From: Polynucleobacter sp. KF022
GTDB taxonomy: Bacteria > Pseudomonadota > Gammaproteobacteria > Burkholderiales > Burkholderiaceae
Direction: 5' to 3'
NCBI RefSeq assembly: GCF_027924105.1
Contig: NZ_AP026972.1
Span: 434,001-498,000, forward strand
Length of the DNA: 64,000 nucleotides
The notes beneath the pieces are model-generated. The model saw only the letters and a program-made list of their open reading frames with translations. It was not told the DNA's origin and ran no database searches. Both the position numbers and the translations under genes were made by a program. Numbering within the stretch: position 1 is the stretch's first letter; each line of letters starts with the position of its first letter. This document shows positions 33,688 through 43,013 of the stretch, piece by piece.

Positions 33688-35841
33688 ATGATAGCCGAGA
33701 TGCCCCCTAAGTTGCCCAAAATTGCTCCAAATTCCGAAGTAAAAACGGTAAATAAAAGCCCGGCGGCAGATCCATTGGGCGAGGCCGGCCACGACCTTGA
33801 TCCTACTAAGTTTGTGACCTTCCCAGACTCCCCTTATCAGCTCTATCAGCCATTTGCACCTGCTGGCGACCAACCTCAGGCGATTGATGCCCTGGTGGAG
33901 GGTATAGAGGATGGATTGACCTTTCAGACGCTTTTAGGGGTTACTGGGTCTGGAAAGACCTTCACGATGGCCAATGTGATTGCCAGAACAGGTCGCCCAG
34001 CCATCATTTTTGCCCCGAATAAAACCCTGGCTGCCCAACTTTATAGTGAATTTAGGGAGTTTTTTCCCAAAAATGCCGTTGAGTACTTCGTCAGTTACTA
34101 CGACTATTACCAACCTGAGGCTTATGTACCTCAGCGCGATCTCTTCATTGAAAAAGACTCTTCAATTAATGAACACATCGAGCAGATGCGTTTGTCGGCA
34201 ACCAAGAGTCTTTTAGAGCGTCGTGACGTCATCATTGTTGCTACTGTTTCTGCAATCTACGGTATCGGTAATCCGGGCGACTATCACAGCATGGTGATGA
34301 CATTGCGCCCTGGTGACAAGATGAGTCAGCGCGATATTTTGATGCGACTCATTGCTATGCAGTACGACCGCAATGAATTGGATTTCAAGCGCGGTGTATT
34401 TAGAGTGCGCGGCGACACGATTGATATTTTTCCTGCCGAACATAATGAGTTGGCAGTGCGCGTTGAGTTGTTTGATGATGTTATCGAAAGTTTGCAATTC
34501 TTCGACCCTCTCACTGGAAAAATTCGTCAGAAGATTCCACGTTTTACAGTGTATCCAAGTTCGCACTACGTTACTCCGCGCGATACAGTTCTGAAAGCCA
34601 TCGAAACAATCAAAACAGAATTGCGTACTCGCTTAGATGAGTTCGTTAAAGATGGTAAGTTGGTTGAAGCACAACGTCTTGAACAGCGCACCCGTTTTGA
34701 TTTGGAAATGCTCAATGAATTGGGTTTTTGTAAAGGGATCGAGAACTACTCTCGCCACCTCTCTGGCGCCGCGTCTGGCGAAGCTCCGCCTACGCTGGTG
34801 GATTACCTGCCTAATGATGCTTTGATGTTCCTTGATGAAAGCCACGTTTTAATTGGGCAGCTCAATGCGATGTACAACGGCGATAAATCTCGTAAACATA
34901 CCTTGGTGGAATTTGGTTTCCGTTTGCCTTCTGCGATGGATAACCGTCCACTCAAATTTACTGAGTTTGAAACGAAGATGCGTCAAACCATTTTTGTTTC
35001 TGCAACGCCAGCAGATTACGAGAACACTCATCAAGGTCAAGTTGTTGAGCAAGTCGCTAGACCAACTGGATTGGTTGATCCAGAAATCGAAGTCTTACCA
35101 GCAAGTACGCAGGTAGATGATTTGTTGGATCAAATACATGCGCGTGTAAAAGTAGGTGAGCGGGTGTTGGTGACTGTGTTGACTAAGCGTATGGCAGAGC
35201 AATTAACTGACTATCTATCCGATAACGGCGTGAAGGTGCGATACGTTCACTCAGATATTGATACGGTGGAGCGCGTAGAAATTTTGCGCGACTTGCGTTT
35301 AGGCGTCTTTGATGTATTGGTTGGTATTAATTTATTGCGTGAAGGTTTGGATATTCCAGAGGTCTCATTAGTGGCTATTTTGGATGCCGATAAAGAAGGC
35401 TTCTTGCGTTCAGAGCGCAGCTTGATTCAGACTATTGGACGGGCAGCTCGTAACGTGCGCGGCAAAGCGATTTTGTACGCCGATCGTATTACCGATTCCA
35501 TGAAGCGGGCGATGTGGGAGACCGAAAGACGCCGAACTAAACAAATTGCCTTTAATAAACTACATGGAATAGAGCCAAAAGGGGTTCAAAAGCGGATCAA
35601 AGACATCATTGACGGCGTCTACGATGTCAAAGAGAAGCGTCAGGAGATGCAGGTTGAACAGGAGCGGGCTCGCTATGAGGATATGGGCGAGAAGGACCTG
35701 GCGGCTGAAATTAAGCGCTTAGAGAAGCAAATGAACGCTGAAGCCAAGAATTTGGAGTTTGAAAAGGCTGCCAACACCCGAGATCGACTTACTAAAGTCA
35801 AAGAAATGGCCTTTGGGGCCAGGTCCAGGGACTCGGTCTAA
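33688..35841 (+). CDS. uvrB: UvrABC system protein B
   Basis: 717 residues, longer than the usual 670-680 because of a 45-residue N-terminal extension. Walker A GVTGSGKTFTMANV, the beta-hairpin YYDYYQPEAYVPQRD, helicase motifs DESHV and TIGRAARN, and a C-terminal UVR domain (about 675-710). Damage recognition and verification subunit of nucleotide excision repair. ATG 33688 is the first start; the conserved part begins at about PYQLYQPFAPAGDQP, so an internal start is possible. Confidence 0.96.
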   Translation: MIAEMPPKLPKIAPNSEVKTVNKSPAADPLGEAGHDLDPTKFVTFPDSPYQLYQPFAPAGDQPQAIDALVEGIEDGLTFQTLLGVTGSGKTFTMANVIARTGRPAIIFAPNKTLAAQLYSEFREFFPKNAVEYFVSYYDYYQPEAYVPQRDLFIEKDSSINEHIEQMRLSATKSLLERRDVIIVATVSAIYGIGNPGDYHSMVMTLRPGDKMSQRDILMRLIAMQYDRNELDFKRGVFRVRGDTIDIFPAEHNELAVRVELFDDVIESLQFFDPLTGKIRQKIPRFTVYPSSHYVTPRDTVLKAIETIKTELRTRLDEFVKDGKLVEAQRLEQRTRFDLEMLNELGFCKGIENYSRHLSGAASGEAPPTLVDYLPNDALMFLDESHVLIGQLNAMYNGDKSRKHTLVEFGFRLPSAMDNRPLKFTEFETKMRQTIFVSATPADYENTHQGQVVEQVARPTGLVDPEIEVLPASTQVDDLLDQIHARVKVGERVLVTVLTKRMAEQLTDYLSDNGVKVRYVHSDIDTVERVEILRDLRLGVFDVLVGINLLREGLDIPEVSLVAILDADKEGFLRSERSLIQTIGRAARNVRGKAILYADRITDSMKRAMWETERRRTKQIAFNKLHGIEPKGVQKRIKDIIDGVYDVKEKRQEMQVEQERARYEDMGEKDLAAEIKRLEKQMNAEAKNLEFEKAANTRDRLTKVKEMAFGARSRDSV

Positions 35842-35885
35842 AGACCTAACCAGCTAATTCCCGGTTTGTCTGAGGGATTTTTGGG

Positions 35886-35955
35886 ATAATTCCCGAGCAG
35901 ATTGCTAGGGATTATGTTAAAGTTGAGTGGAATGGTCGGGTATTACCCGCCCGAC
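35886..35955 (+). promoter_or_regulatory. Candidate IscR operators in front of iscR
   Basis: Two inverted repeats lie in the 150-base gap between uvrB and iscR. One is ATAATTCCCGAGCA (35886-35899) with TGCTAGGGATTAT (35903-35915). The other is GTCGGG (35935-35940) with CCCGAC (35950-35955), with a nested CGGGTA-T-TACCCG. IscR normally represses its own operon through such sites; which one it uses here is a guess. Confidence 0.45.
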
Positions 35956-35993
35956 TGTGAGCTGTCCATAACAATCCATTACCAAGGTGACAT

Positions 35994-36563
35994 ATGAGAC
36001 TTACAACTAAAGGTCGTTTTGCAGTAACCGCAATGATTGATTTAGCCCTGCGTGAAACGCATGGCCCTGTAACTTTGGCTGGAATAAGCCAAAGGCAAAA
36101 AATTTCCCTTTCTTACCTCGAGCAATTGTTCGGTAAATTGCGTCGCTTCAATATTGTGGAGAGTACTCGTGGTCCTGGCGGTGGTTACACCCTGGCGCGA
36201 CCATCTTCCGAGGTGAGTGTTGCTGACATCATCGTTGCAGTTGACGAGCCACTCGATGCGACTCAATGTGGCGGTAAAGGCAATTGCCATACCGATGAAG
36301 AAAATCATGGCCGCTGTATGACGCATGATCTCTGGAGTAATCTCAATTCCAAAATGGTTGAGTACTTGAGTTCAGTGAGTTTGAAAGATTTAGTGCAACA
36401 ACAAGAAGGACGCGGCATTGTGATTCAAGATATGCGTCAAAAGAAAATCAAAGTTGAAAGCACTAAAGCAGATAAGCCTGCTCCTGCGCTTGCAGCTAAA
36501 AAAGAAGCCGCCCCTAAAGCACCATTAATTAATTCAGTATTTAATTTGGCGCGACAAAGTTAA
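35994..36563 (+). CDS. iscR: Iron-sulfur cluster regulator IscR
   Basis: 189 residues of the Rrf2 family. N-terminal winged helix (MRLTTKGRFAVTAMIDLAL) and the cluster-binding cysteines in CGGKGNCHTDEENHGRC (about 91-107, C-x5-C-x9-C spacing). A Lys/Ala-rich extension (about 145-180) follows the core. [2Fe-2S] IscR represses the isc operon it heads. Confidence 0.94.
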   Translation: MRLTTKGRFAVTAMIDLALRETHGPVTLAGISQRQKISLSYLEQLFGKLRRFNIVESTRGPGGGYTLARPSSEVSVADIIVAVDEPLDATQCGGKGNCHTDEENHGRCMTHDLWSNLNSKMVEYLSSVSLKDLVQQQEGRGIVIQDMRQKKIKVESTKADKPAPALAAKKEAAPKAPLINSVFNLARQS

Positions 36564-36591
36564 TAACGTATTACCTACCGATAGATAAACC

Positions 36592-37851
36592 ATGAACGCC
36601 CCAAAAGATCTTCCAAAGCAACCGGTTCCGATGTTTAGCCCTAAGCACTTCCCGGTTTACATGGACTATTCCGCTACTACGCCGATTGATCCTCTTGTGG
36701 TCGACAAAATGTTGCCTTATCTGCGCGAGCAGTTCGGTAATGCTGCGTCACGCAGCCACGCTTATGGCTGGGCCGCAGAAGAGGCGGTGGAGTGGGCGCG
36801 TTCAGAAGTTGCCCTTTTGGTACATGCTGATCCACGGGAAATCGTATTTACTAGCGGCGCGACTGAAAGTATTAATTTGGCATTAAAAGGCGCTGCGCAT
36901 TTTTATAAAGATCGTGGCAATCACATCATCACCGTAAAGACTGAGCACAAGGCTACTTTAGATACATGCCGCGAATTAGAGCGCGAAGGCTTTGATGTCA
37001 CTTACTTAGATGTGTTGCCGAATGGTTTGATTGATTTTGCGCAACTTGAAGCTGCAATGAAGCCGGGAACAATTTTGGCCTCAGTGATGTATGTCAATAA
37101 TGAAATCGGTGTTGTGCAAGATATTCCTGCGATTGGTGAATTGTGCCGTTCACGCAGCGTCATTTTTCATGTAGATGCAGCGCAAGCGACCGGCAAAATA
37201 GAAATTGATTTAGAAAAGACCAAAGTAGATTTGATGAGCTTCTCCGCTCATAAGACTTATGGACCCAAAGGTATTGGCGCCTTGTTTGTGCGTCGTAAGC
37301 CCCGTATTCGCATTGAGGCTCAGATTCATGGTGGCGGGCATGAGCGTGGTATGCGCTCTGGAACCTTAGCCGTGCATCAGATTGTTGGTATGGGCGAGGC
37401 ATTCCGTATTGCTCGCATCGATATGGCCGAAGAAAACAAGCGTATCCGTGCTTTGCGTGACCGCTTATTAAATGGCTTAAAAGATATTGAAGAGGTTTAT
37501 GTCAACGGCGACATGGACAATCGAGTGCCTCATAACCTGAACATTAGCTTTAACTATGTTGAGGGGGAGTCCATGCTGATGGCATTGAAGGATTTAGCGA
37601 TCTCTTCCGGTTCGGCATGTACTTCAGCATCTTTGGAGCCTTCGTATGTATTGCGTGCCCTGGGCCGCAATGATGAATTAGCCCATAGCTCTATTCGTTT
37701 TACCTTAGGCCGCTTTACGACTGAGGAAGAAGTGGATTTCACCATCAAGTTGGTGAAAGAAAAGATTGCCAAGTTGCGTGAGTTATCACCACTGTGGGAA
37801 ATGTACAAAGATGGAATCGACTTAAGCACGATTCAATGGGCAGCACACTAA
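36592..37851 (+). CDS. iscS: Cysteine desulfurase
   Basis: 419 residues, including a 16-residue N-terminal extension before the usual start. PLP-lysine in SFSAHKTYGPKGIGALFV; mobile catalytic cysteine loop SSGSACTSASLEPSYVLRALG; EVTFTSGATES-like phosphate loop as FTSGATESINLA. It removes sulfur from cysteine for Fe-S cluster assembly on IscU and for tRNA thiolation. Lies 28 bases after iscR and 29 before iscU. Confidence 0.97.
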   Translation: MNAPKDLPKQPVPMFSPKHFPVYMDYSATTPIDPLVVDKMLPYLREQFGNAASRSHAYGWAAEEAVEWARSEVALLVHADPREIVFTSGATESINLALKGAAHFYKDRGNHIITVKTEHKATLDTCRELEREGFDVTYLDVLPNGLIDFAQLEAAMKPGTILASVMYVNNEIGVVQDIPAIGELCRSRSVIFHVDAAQATGKIEIDLEKTKVDLMSFSAHKTYGPKGIGALFVRRKPRIRIEAQIHGGGHERGMRSGTLAVHQIVGMGEAFRIARIDMAEENKRIRALRDRLLNGLKDIEEVYVNGDMDNRVPHNLNISFNYVEGESMLMALKDLAISSGSACTSASLEPSYVLRALGRNDELAHSSIRFTLGRFTTEEEVDFTIKLVKEKIAKLRELSPLWEMYKDGIDLSTIQWAAH

Positions 37852-37880
37852 AAGACATAAGAGATTAAAGAGGAAATACC

Positions 37881-38267
37881 ATGGCATATAGCGATAAGGT
37901 CATCGACCACTACGAAAATCCCCGCAACGTTGGTTCATTTGAAAAAGGTGACGACAGCGTAGGTACCGGCATGGTTGGCGCACCTGCATGTGGTGACGTG
38001 ATGAAGTTGCAAATTCGCGTGAATGACAAAGGTGTAATTGAGGATGCTAAGTTCAAGACTTACGGCTGCGGTTCTGCGATTGCTTCATCTTCATTGGTAA
38101 CCGAGTGGGTTAAAGGCAAGACTTTGGATCAAGCCCTTGAGATCAAGAATTCATTGATCGCTGAAGAGCTTGCATTGCCACCAGTAAAAATTCACTGCTC
38201 CATCTTGGCTGAAGATGCCATCAAGGCTGCGGTAGCCGATTACAAAGAAAAGCATCCAGCGAAATAA
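37881..38267 (+). CDS. iscU: Fe-S cluster assembly scaffold IscU
   Basis: 128 residues: YSDKVIDHYENPRNVGSF, cluster ligands Cys in GAPACGDVM, TYGCGSAIASSS and KIHCSILAEDAI, and the HscA-recognition motif LPPVK immediately before the third cysteine. Standard IscU length. AAAGAGGAAA precedes the ATG. Confidence 0.98.
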   Translation: MAYSDKVIDHYENPRNVGSFEKGDDSVGTGMVGAPACGDVMKLQIRVNDKGVIEDAKFKTYGCGSAIASSSLVTEWVKGKTLDQALEIKNSLIAEELALPPVKIHCSILAEDAIKAAVADYKEKHPAK

Positions 38268-38279
38268 GCAGGTACCACT

Positions 38280-38603
38280 ATGGCAATTACCTTAACCGAC
38301 AAAGCAGCTGCACACGTAAACCGCAATCTACAGAAACGCGGTAAAGGTTGTGGCTTGCGCTTGGGCGTTCGTACTACAGGATGTTCTGGTTTGGCGTATC
38401 AACTTGAGTATGTAGATGAGCCCGCCGCTGAGGATCAAGTATTTGAGTCCAATGGCATTAAGGTGTTTGTAGATCCAAAAAGTTTGGCTTACTTAGATGG
38501 CACAGAGCTGGATTTTGTACGCGAGGGTTTGAACGAGGGATTTAAGTTTCAAAATCCAAACGTAAAAGATGAGTGTGGTTGTGGCGAATCCTTCCGCGTC
38601 TGA
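38280..38603 (+). CDS. iscA: Iron-sulfur assembly protein IscA
   Basis: 107 residues with the three conserved cysteines: GVRTTGCSGLAYQLEYVDEP and the C-terminal ECGCGESF. A-type carrier for Fe or Fe-S. Its end overlaps the start of hscB. Confidence 0.97.
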   Translation: MAITLTDKAAAHVNRNLQKRGKGCGLRLGVRTTGCSGLAYQLEYVDEPAAEDQVFESNGIKVFVDPKSLAYLDGTELDFVREGLNEGFKFQNPNVKDECGCGESFRV

Positions 38604-39108
38604 CGATTACTTTCACTTCTTTGGTTTAAATCAGCAATTCAAAATCGATTTGCCTGCATTAGATCAGGCTTACCTAGCAATTCAGAAAGAAGTACATCCT
38701 GATCGCTTCGCCCGCGGAAGTGACTCTGAGCAGCGTCTTGCTATGCAAATGGCGACCTTAGCGAATACCGCTTACCAGACGCTTAAAAATCCCATCCAAC
38801 GTGGCTTGTATATGTGTCAACTTCATGGCGTTGATGCCAAGTTGGAGACCAATACAGCAATGCCTGCTGCTTTTCTGATGAAGCAGATGGAATGGCGTGA
38901 AAATCTAGACGAACAGGCGGAAGACTTGCCTGCACTTGAGGACTTAATGTCTGAAGTTGAGAAATCTAAAGCAGATACTCTTGCAGAAATCACTCAGGCT
39001 ATTGATGGCGCTAAGAATTATCAGCGAGCAGCAGAGCTACTGCGTGGTTTGTTGTTTATCGATAAGTTTGCGGTTGAGCTTGACGACACTATTGCGGCCT
39101 TAATCTAG
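38569..39108 (+). CDS. hscB: Co-chaperone HscB (J-domain)
   Basis: 179 residues from ATG 38569; a GTG at 38581 would give a start nearer the conserved DYFHFFGL. J-domain with HPD (KEVHPDRFA), then the three-helix C-terminal domain that binds IscU. It overlaps iscA by 35 bases. It delivers IscU to HscA and stimulates its ATPase. Confidence 0.94.
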   Translation: MSVVVANPSASDDYFHFFGLNQQFKIDLPALDQAYLAIQKEVHPDRFARGSDSEQRLAMQMATLANTAYQTLKNPIQRGLYMCQLHGVDAKLETNTAMPAAFLMKQMEWRENLDEQAEDLPALEDLMSEVEKSKADTLAEITQAIDGAKNYQRAAELLRGLLFIDKFAVELDDTIAALI

Positions 39109-39136
39109 TCCTTACCCAAGCTAAACTCTATCTCCT

Positions 39137-41002
39137 ATGGCCTTATTACAAATCTCTGAACCCGGTAAATCGCTAGCGCCTCATCAGCGTCGTATTGCCG
39201 TGGGCATTGATTTGGGCACTACTAATTCTTTGGTAGCGATTGTGCGCGATGCCTTGCCAAAAGTCTTGGCAGATGCTCAGGGTCGTGAGTTGCTTCCATC
39301 AGTGATTCGCTATCTACCCAATGGTAGAACTCAAGCCGGTTTTGAGGCCCTTGAAAGTATCGTGCTTGATCCAAAAAATACGATTGTTTCAGTGAAGCGT
39401 TTTATGGGTAGAGGTTTACTTGATGTGGAGCATATTGAAAGTGCTCCATATGATTTTGTTGATCAGCCTGGAATGCTTAAATTAAGAACAGTGGCTGGGG
39501 ACAAGAGTCCAATTGAAGTTTCTGCTGAAATCTTGGCACGCTTGCGTCAGTTGGCAGAAGACTCTGTGAATGATGAAATCGTCGGTGCTGTAATTACAGT
39601 CCCTGCATACTTTGATGATGCGCAACGTCAAGCAACGAAAGATGCTGCGAAATTAGCTGGTATTGAAGTCCTCCGTTTATTGAATGAGCCAACTGCGGCG
39701 GCAATTGCCTATGGCTTAGATAATGCCTCGGAAGGGGTATACGCCGTCTACGATTTGGGTGGTGGCACCTTTGATATTTCCATACTGCGTATGAGTAGGG
39801 GTGTCTTCGAGGTTCTTTCTACTGGGGGTGACTCTGCTCTAGGTGGTGATGACTTCGATCATCGCTTGTATTGCTGGGTCATTGAGCAAGCTAAGCTTCC
39901 GCCACTATCTATACATGATCATCGTACGCTCTTGCAGGCCTGTAAACATGCGAAAGAGCAACTTAGCCACAATCCGTTAGCGCGCGTTCATGAAACGCTT
40001 GCTGATGGCACGGTAGTTAATGTCGGTATCAGCCAAGCCCAATTTTTTGAGATCACTCAGAATCTCGTTACCAAAACCCTCATGGCTTGTAAAAAGGCCT
40101 TGCGAGATGCAGGACTCAAATCTGAGGATGTTAAAGGCGTGGTGATGGTGGGTGGTTCAACCCGCATGCCAAATGTGCAGCGTGCTGTTGGAGAGTTATT
40201 TGGTACGCAGCCATTAAATAATTTAAATCCTGATCAAGTTGTTGCATTAGGCGCAGCAATGCAGGCTGATCTGCTGGCTGGTAATCAGAGTAAAGATGAT
40301 GAGTGGCTCTTGTTGGATGTCATTCCACTTTCTCTTGGTGTGGAAACCATGGGCGGCTTGGTAGAAAAGATTATTCCTCGTAATACGCCGATTCCAGTAG
40401 CTAGAGCGCAGGATTTCACAACCTTTAAAGACGGCCAGACTGCCTTAGCAATTCAGGTGGTACAGGGCGAACGTGAGTTGGCACAAGATTGCCGCTCTCT
40501 CGGTAAATTTGAGTTACGCGGTATACCAGCCATGGCTGCGGGAGCTGCACGCATCCGCGTTACCTTCCAGGTGGATGCTGATGGCCTTCTATCTGTAAGC
40601 GCAACCGAGCAAGGCTCTGGCGTTAAAGCGTCAATTGATATTAAGCCTTCTTACGGCTTAACTGACGCAGAGATTACACGCATGCTGCAGGATGGTTTTG
40701 CCTCTGCTAAAGAAGATTTGCTTTCTAGATCCTTGCGTGAAGAGCAGGTTAATGCTCAGCGCTTGCTGGACGCAGTGCAAACAGCTCTCAATAGTGATCG
40801 CAATCTTCTCAATGCAGAAGAGCAGAATAAGGTCGATGAAGAAATGGCATTGCTTCAAAAAATATTGAATGAAGAGAAGGATAGCGAAATCGTTCGTAAG
40901 GCAGTTGACCGAGCTGCTAAAGCTACCGATGACTTTGCACAAAAACGCATGAACGCTAGCATTCAGAAGGCTTTGTCCGGAAAAAATGTTGCTGAAATTT
41001 AA
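39137..41002 (+). CDS. hscA: Fe-S protein maturation chaperone HscA
   Basis: 621 residues of the Hsp70 family: VGIDLGTTNSLVAIV, YDLGGGTFDISIL, VGGSTRMPNVQ in the ATPase domain; substrate-binding domain from about 390, with a lid region. Shorter than DnaK, and preceded by hscB in the isc operon, which identifies it. ATP-dependent release of clusters from IscU. Confidence 0.97.
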   Translation: MALLQISEPGKSLAPHQRRIAVGIDLGTTNSLVAIVRDALPKVLADAQGRELLPSVIRYLPNGRTQAGFEALESIVLDPKNTIVSVKRFMGRGLLDVEHIESAPYDFVDQPGMLKLRTVAGDKSPIEVSAEILARLRQLAEDSVNDEIVGAVITVPAYFDDAQRQATKDAAKLAGIEVLRLLNEPTAAAIAYGLDNASEGVYAVYDLGGGTFDISILRMSRGVFEVLSTGGDSALGGDDFDHRLYCWVIEQAKLPPLSIHDHRTLLQACKHAKEQLSHNPLARVHETLADGTVVNVGISQAQFFEITQNLVTKTLMACKKALRDAGLKSEDVKGVVMVGGSTRMPNVQRAVGELFGTQPLNNLNPDQVVALGAAMQADLLAGNQSKDDEWLLLDVIPLSLGVETMGGLVEKIIPRNTPIPVARAQDFTTFKDGQTALAIQVVQGERELAQDCRSLGKFELRGIPAMAAGAARIRVTFQVDADGLLSVSATEQGSGVKASIDIKPSYGLTDAEITRMLQDGFASAKEDLLSRSLREEQVNAQRLLDAVQTALNSDRNLLNAEEQNKVDEEMALLQKILNEEKDSEIVRKAVDRAAKATDDFAQKRMNASIQKALSGKNVAEI

Positions 41003-41040
41003 GCAAGAAAATATTAATAGAACATAAGTAGAAAAGAATC

Positions 41041-41379
41041 ATGACCCAAATCGTTGTCCTACCGCATAGTGAGTATTGTCCTGAAGGAGCAGTTGTTGAA
41101 GTTGCTCCGGGTACGTCGATTTGTGAGGCTTTGTTGGAGAACGATATTCCAATTGAGCATGCTTGCGATATGGTGTGTGCCTGCACTACCTGTCATGTGA
41201 TTGTGAAAGAGGGCTTTCAAAGCTTGAATCCTCCTGATGAAAATGAGGAAGATATGCTTGATCGTGCTTGGGGCTTAAATCCTCAATCTCGATTGTCTTG
41301 CCAGGCTATTGTGGCAAAACAGGATTTGGTGATTGAAATCCCCAAATATTCAATCAACCATGCTAAAGAAAATCACTAA
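41041..41379 (+). CDS. fdx: ISC system [2Fe-2S] ferredoxin
   Basis: 112 residues, adrenodoxin type: cluster ligands in EHACDMVCACTTCHV (C-x5-C-x2-C) and a fourth Cys in SRLSCQA. Supplies electrons for cluster formation. Last recognised gene of the isc operon, 38 bases after hscA; an iscX gene is not seen. Confidence 0.95.
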   Translation: MTQIVVLPHSEYCPEGAVVEVAPGTSICEALLENDIPIEHACDMVCACTTCHVIVKEGFQSLNPPDENEEDMLDRAWGLNPQSRLSCQAIVAKQDLVIEIPKYSINHAKENH

Positions 41380-41385
41380 GATTTC

Positions 41386-41826
41386 ATGATGAGATTGGTG
41401 AGATTCTCGCTACTCCTATTTACTTTAGTTTTTGCTTCACTTACTCCTGTACACGCGAATGAAAATCATCCTGGAATAGTGACGGACTTGGTGGTTCGCA
41501 GTGGTAATGATTGGACAGGCAGCCCATTGCCTCCTTATTTGATGAGTGCGCCAGAGGTTGCTGTAATGCGATTTACTATCCCTCCAAATACTGCGTTACC
41601 AATTCACAAGCATCCCGCTATTAATGCTGCTTATGTAATTGATGGGGAGCTGACAGTCTTTCAAGAGGGTGGTATGCAGCGCAACTTTAAAAAGGGCGAT
41701 GTTGTGATCGAGATGGTTGAAAAGTGGCATCACGGCATCAATCAAGGTTCCGTACCCGTGGAATTGGTGGTTTTCTACGCCACCACCAAGGATCTGCCTT
41801 TGGCAATTAAGAAGCCCAACCCCTAA
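41386..41826 (+). CDS. Exported cupin-domain protein
   Basis: 146 residues. Signal peptide (MMRLVRFSLLLFTLVFASLTPVHA) followed by a single cupin_2 barrel: IPPNTALPIHKHPAINAAYVIDGELTVF, with metal-ligand His-x-His pattern, and KGDVVIEM..WHHGINQG. Expected in the periplasm; ligand unknown. It begins 7 bases after fdx, so it may be co-transcribed with the isc operon, but there is no functional link visible. Either of two adjacent ATGs (41386, 41389) could be the start. Confidence 0.82.
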   Translation: MMRLVRFSLLLFTLVFASLTPVHANENHPGIVTDLVVRSGNDWTGSPLPPYLMSAPEVAVMRFTIPPNTALPIHKHPAINAAYVIDGELTVFQEGGMQRNFKKGDVVIEMVEKWHHGINQGSVPVELVVFYATTKDLPLAIKKPNP

Positions 41827-41868
41827 AAACTAGGGATTGATGCACCAACTTGATGCATCAATCCCTGT
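41826..41868 (-). terminator. Long perfect hairpin, probable terminator for leftward transcription
   Basis: AGGGATTGATGCA (41832-41844) and TGCATCAATCCCT (41854-41866) form a perfect 13-bp stem with a 9-base loop. On the minus strand it is followed by AGTTTTTA. It directly follows the stop codon of the cupin gene on the other strand. Confidence 0.5.
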
Positions 41869-41948
41869 AATCATGCAAATGCTATCAGGCGGAGATTTCT
41901 AGAGTATTAATATGAATTCGTAGTTCATTCTTTAGGTAGTACCTCCAA

Positions 41949-41989
41949 AAAAATCTTTTAAGCCATCCTTCGGGGTGGCTTTTTCTTTG
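41949..41989. terminator. Bidirectional terminator between the cupin and TctC genes
   Basis: AAGCCATCC (41960-41968), loop TTCG, GGGTGGCTT (41973-41981), then TTTTCTTT on the plus strand. On the minus strand a T-rich stretch (41955-41947) also follows, so it can stop both convergent units. It marks the border between housekeeping genes and the sulfonate island. Confidence 0.8.
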
Positions 41990-41997
41990 ATGGTTTT

Positions 41998-42990
41998 TTA
42001 TTGGGTTGGAATATTTCGAGCCTTAATGACTTTTTCCCAGTTTGCAGACTCGGCTTGTATTTTGGCATCTACATCTTTGCTTTTCATCATCATTGGCGTT
42101 AAACCGTTGGTATCCAAATTGGCAAGCAGGGTTGGAGCTTTGAAAGATTTTTCGGTGGCCACATAAATTTTGTCAATGATTGATTGTGGTGTGCCCATTG
42201 GAACTGCCAAAGCAAACCAACCAGTATTTTCAAATCCAGGAATCGCCGCTTCAGAGACGGTAGGGACATTGGGTAATTGCTTTAATCGCTTGCTACTTGT
42301 AACGGCAAGTGCTTTTACTTGTCCTGCTTTAGCAAAACCGCCGGTTGCAGGGAAGTTACCTGCCATGAAATCAATTTGCCCAGCTATCAAATCATTCAAA
42401 GCAGGGTTCTCACCTTTATAAGGCACGTGAGTTGCCTGAATTCCGGCTGCATAAATAAAGTTTTCATTGGCCATGTGTATCTGGCTGCCGATACCTGCGG
42501 ATCCAAAATTCAGTTCTTTGGTTTTAGCTAAGGCGATCAGTTCGGGGAGTGTATTTACTGGAAGCTTCGGATTTACAGCAATAACCATCGGCACCGTTGC
42601 AATAGTGGTGATGTAAGTTAAGTCTTTTGCATAGTTAATAGCTGCTTTTTTGTAGATAAAGGGATTCACTGTCATCATGCTGCCAGAGGCTAGGAGAATG
42701 GTGTAGCCATCCGCTGGAGATTTGGCTACTATTTCTGCCCCAATATTTCCGCCTGCTCCCCCGCGATTTTCAACAATCACGTTTTGTCCAAGATTCTTGC
42801 CAAGCTCTTGGGAAAGGATTCTGCCTAAAATGTCTGCGCTTCCGCCTGCGGCAAATGGAACAATCATCTTGATAGGTTTATCGGGCCATGATTGTGCGGC
42901 TAGATTGCTAGAGCCTAATATGCCAAGTGCATAACAAAGCACGGCAACCCATTTTTTCTGCTTAATAAAAGTACTCTTGAAAGATGACAT
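41998..42990 (-). CDS. Tripartite tricarboxylate transporter substrate-binding protein (Bug/TctC), copy 1
   Basis: 330 residues. A signal peptide precedes AQSWPDKPIKMIVPFAAGGSADILGRIL, the characteristic Bug start; VIVENRGGAGGNIGAEIVAKSPADGYTIL and the IPGFENTGWFAL loop follow. Bug proteins bind small carboxylates (and other organics) in the periplasm. It is the last gene of the minus-strand unit CobS-like/CobT-like/TctC, 23 bases after the CobT-like gene. No TctA or TctB membrane gene is in the window, so it is an orphan binding protein, perhaps for uptake by a distant permease or for sensing. Confidence 0.92.
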   Translation of the reverse strand: MSSFKSTFIKQKKWVAVLCYALGILGSSNLAAQSWPDKPIKMIVPFAAGGSADILGRILSQELGKNLGQNVIVENRGGAGGNIGAEIVAKSPADGYTILLASGSMMTVNPFIYKKAAINYAKDLTYITTIATVPMVIAVNPKLPVNTLPELIALAKTKELNFGSAGIGSQIHMANENFIYAAGIQATHVPYKGENPALNDLIAGQIDFMAGNFPATGGFAKAGQVKALAVTSSKRLKQLPNVPTVSEAAIPGFENTGWFALAVPMGTPQSIIDKIYVATEKSFKAPTLLANLDTNGLTPMMMKSKDVDAKIQAESANWEKVIKARNIPTQ

Positions 42991-43013
42991 AGTATTTTTC
43001 TCCGATTGCCTTG

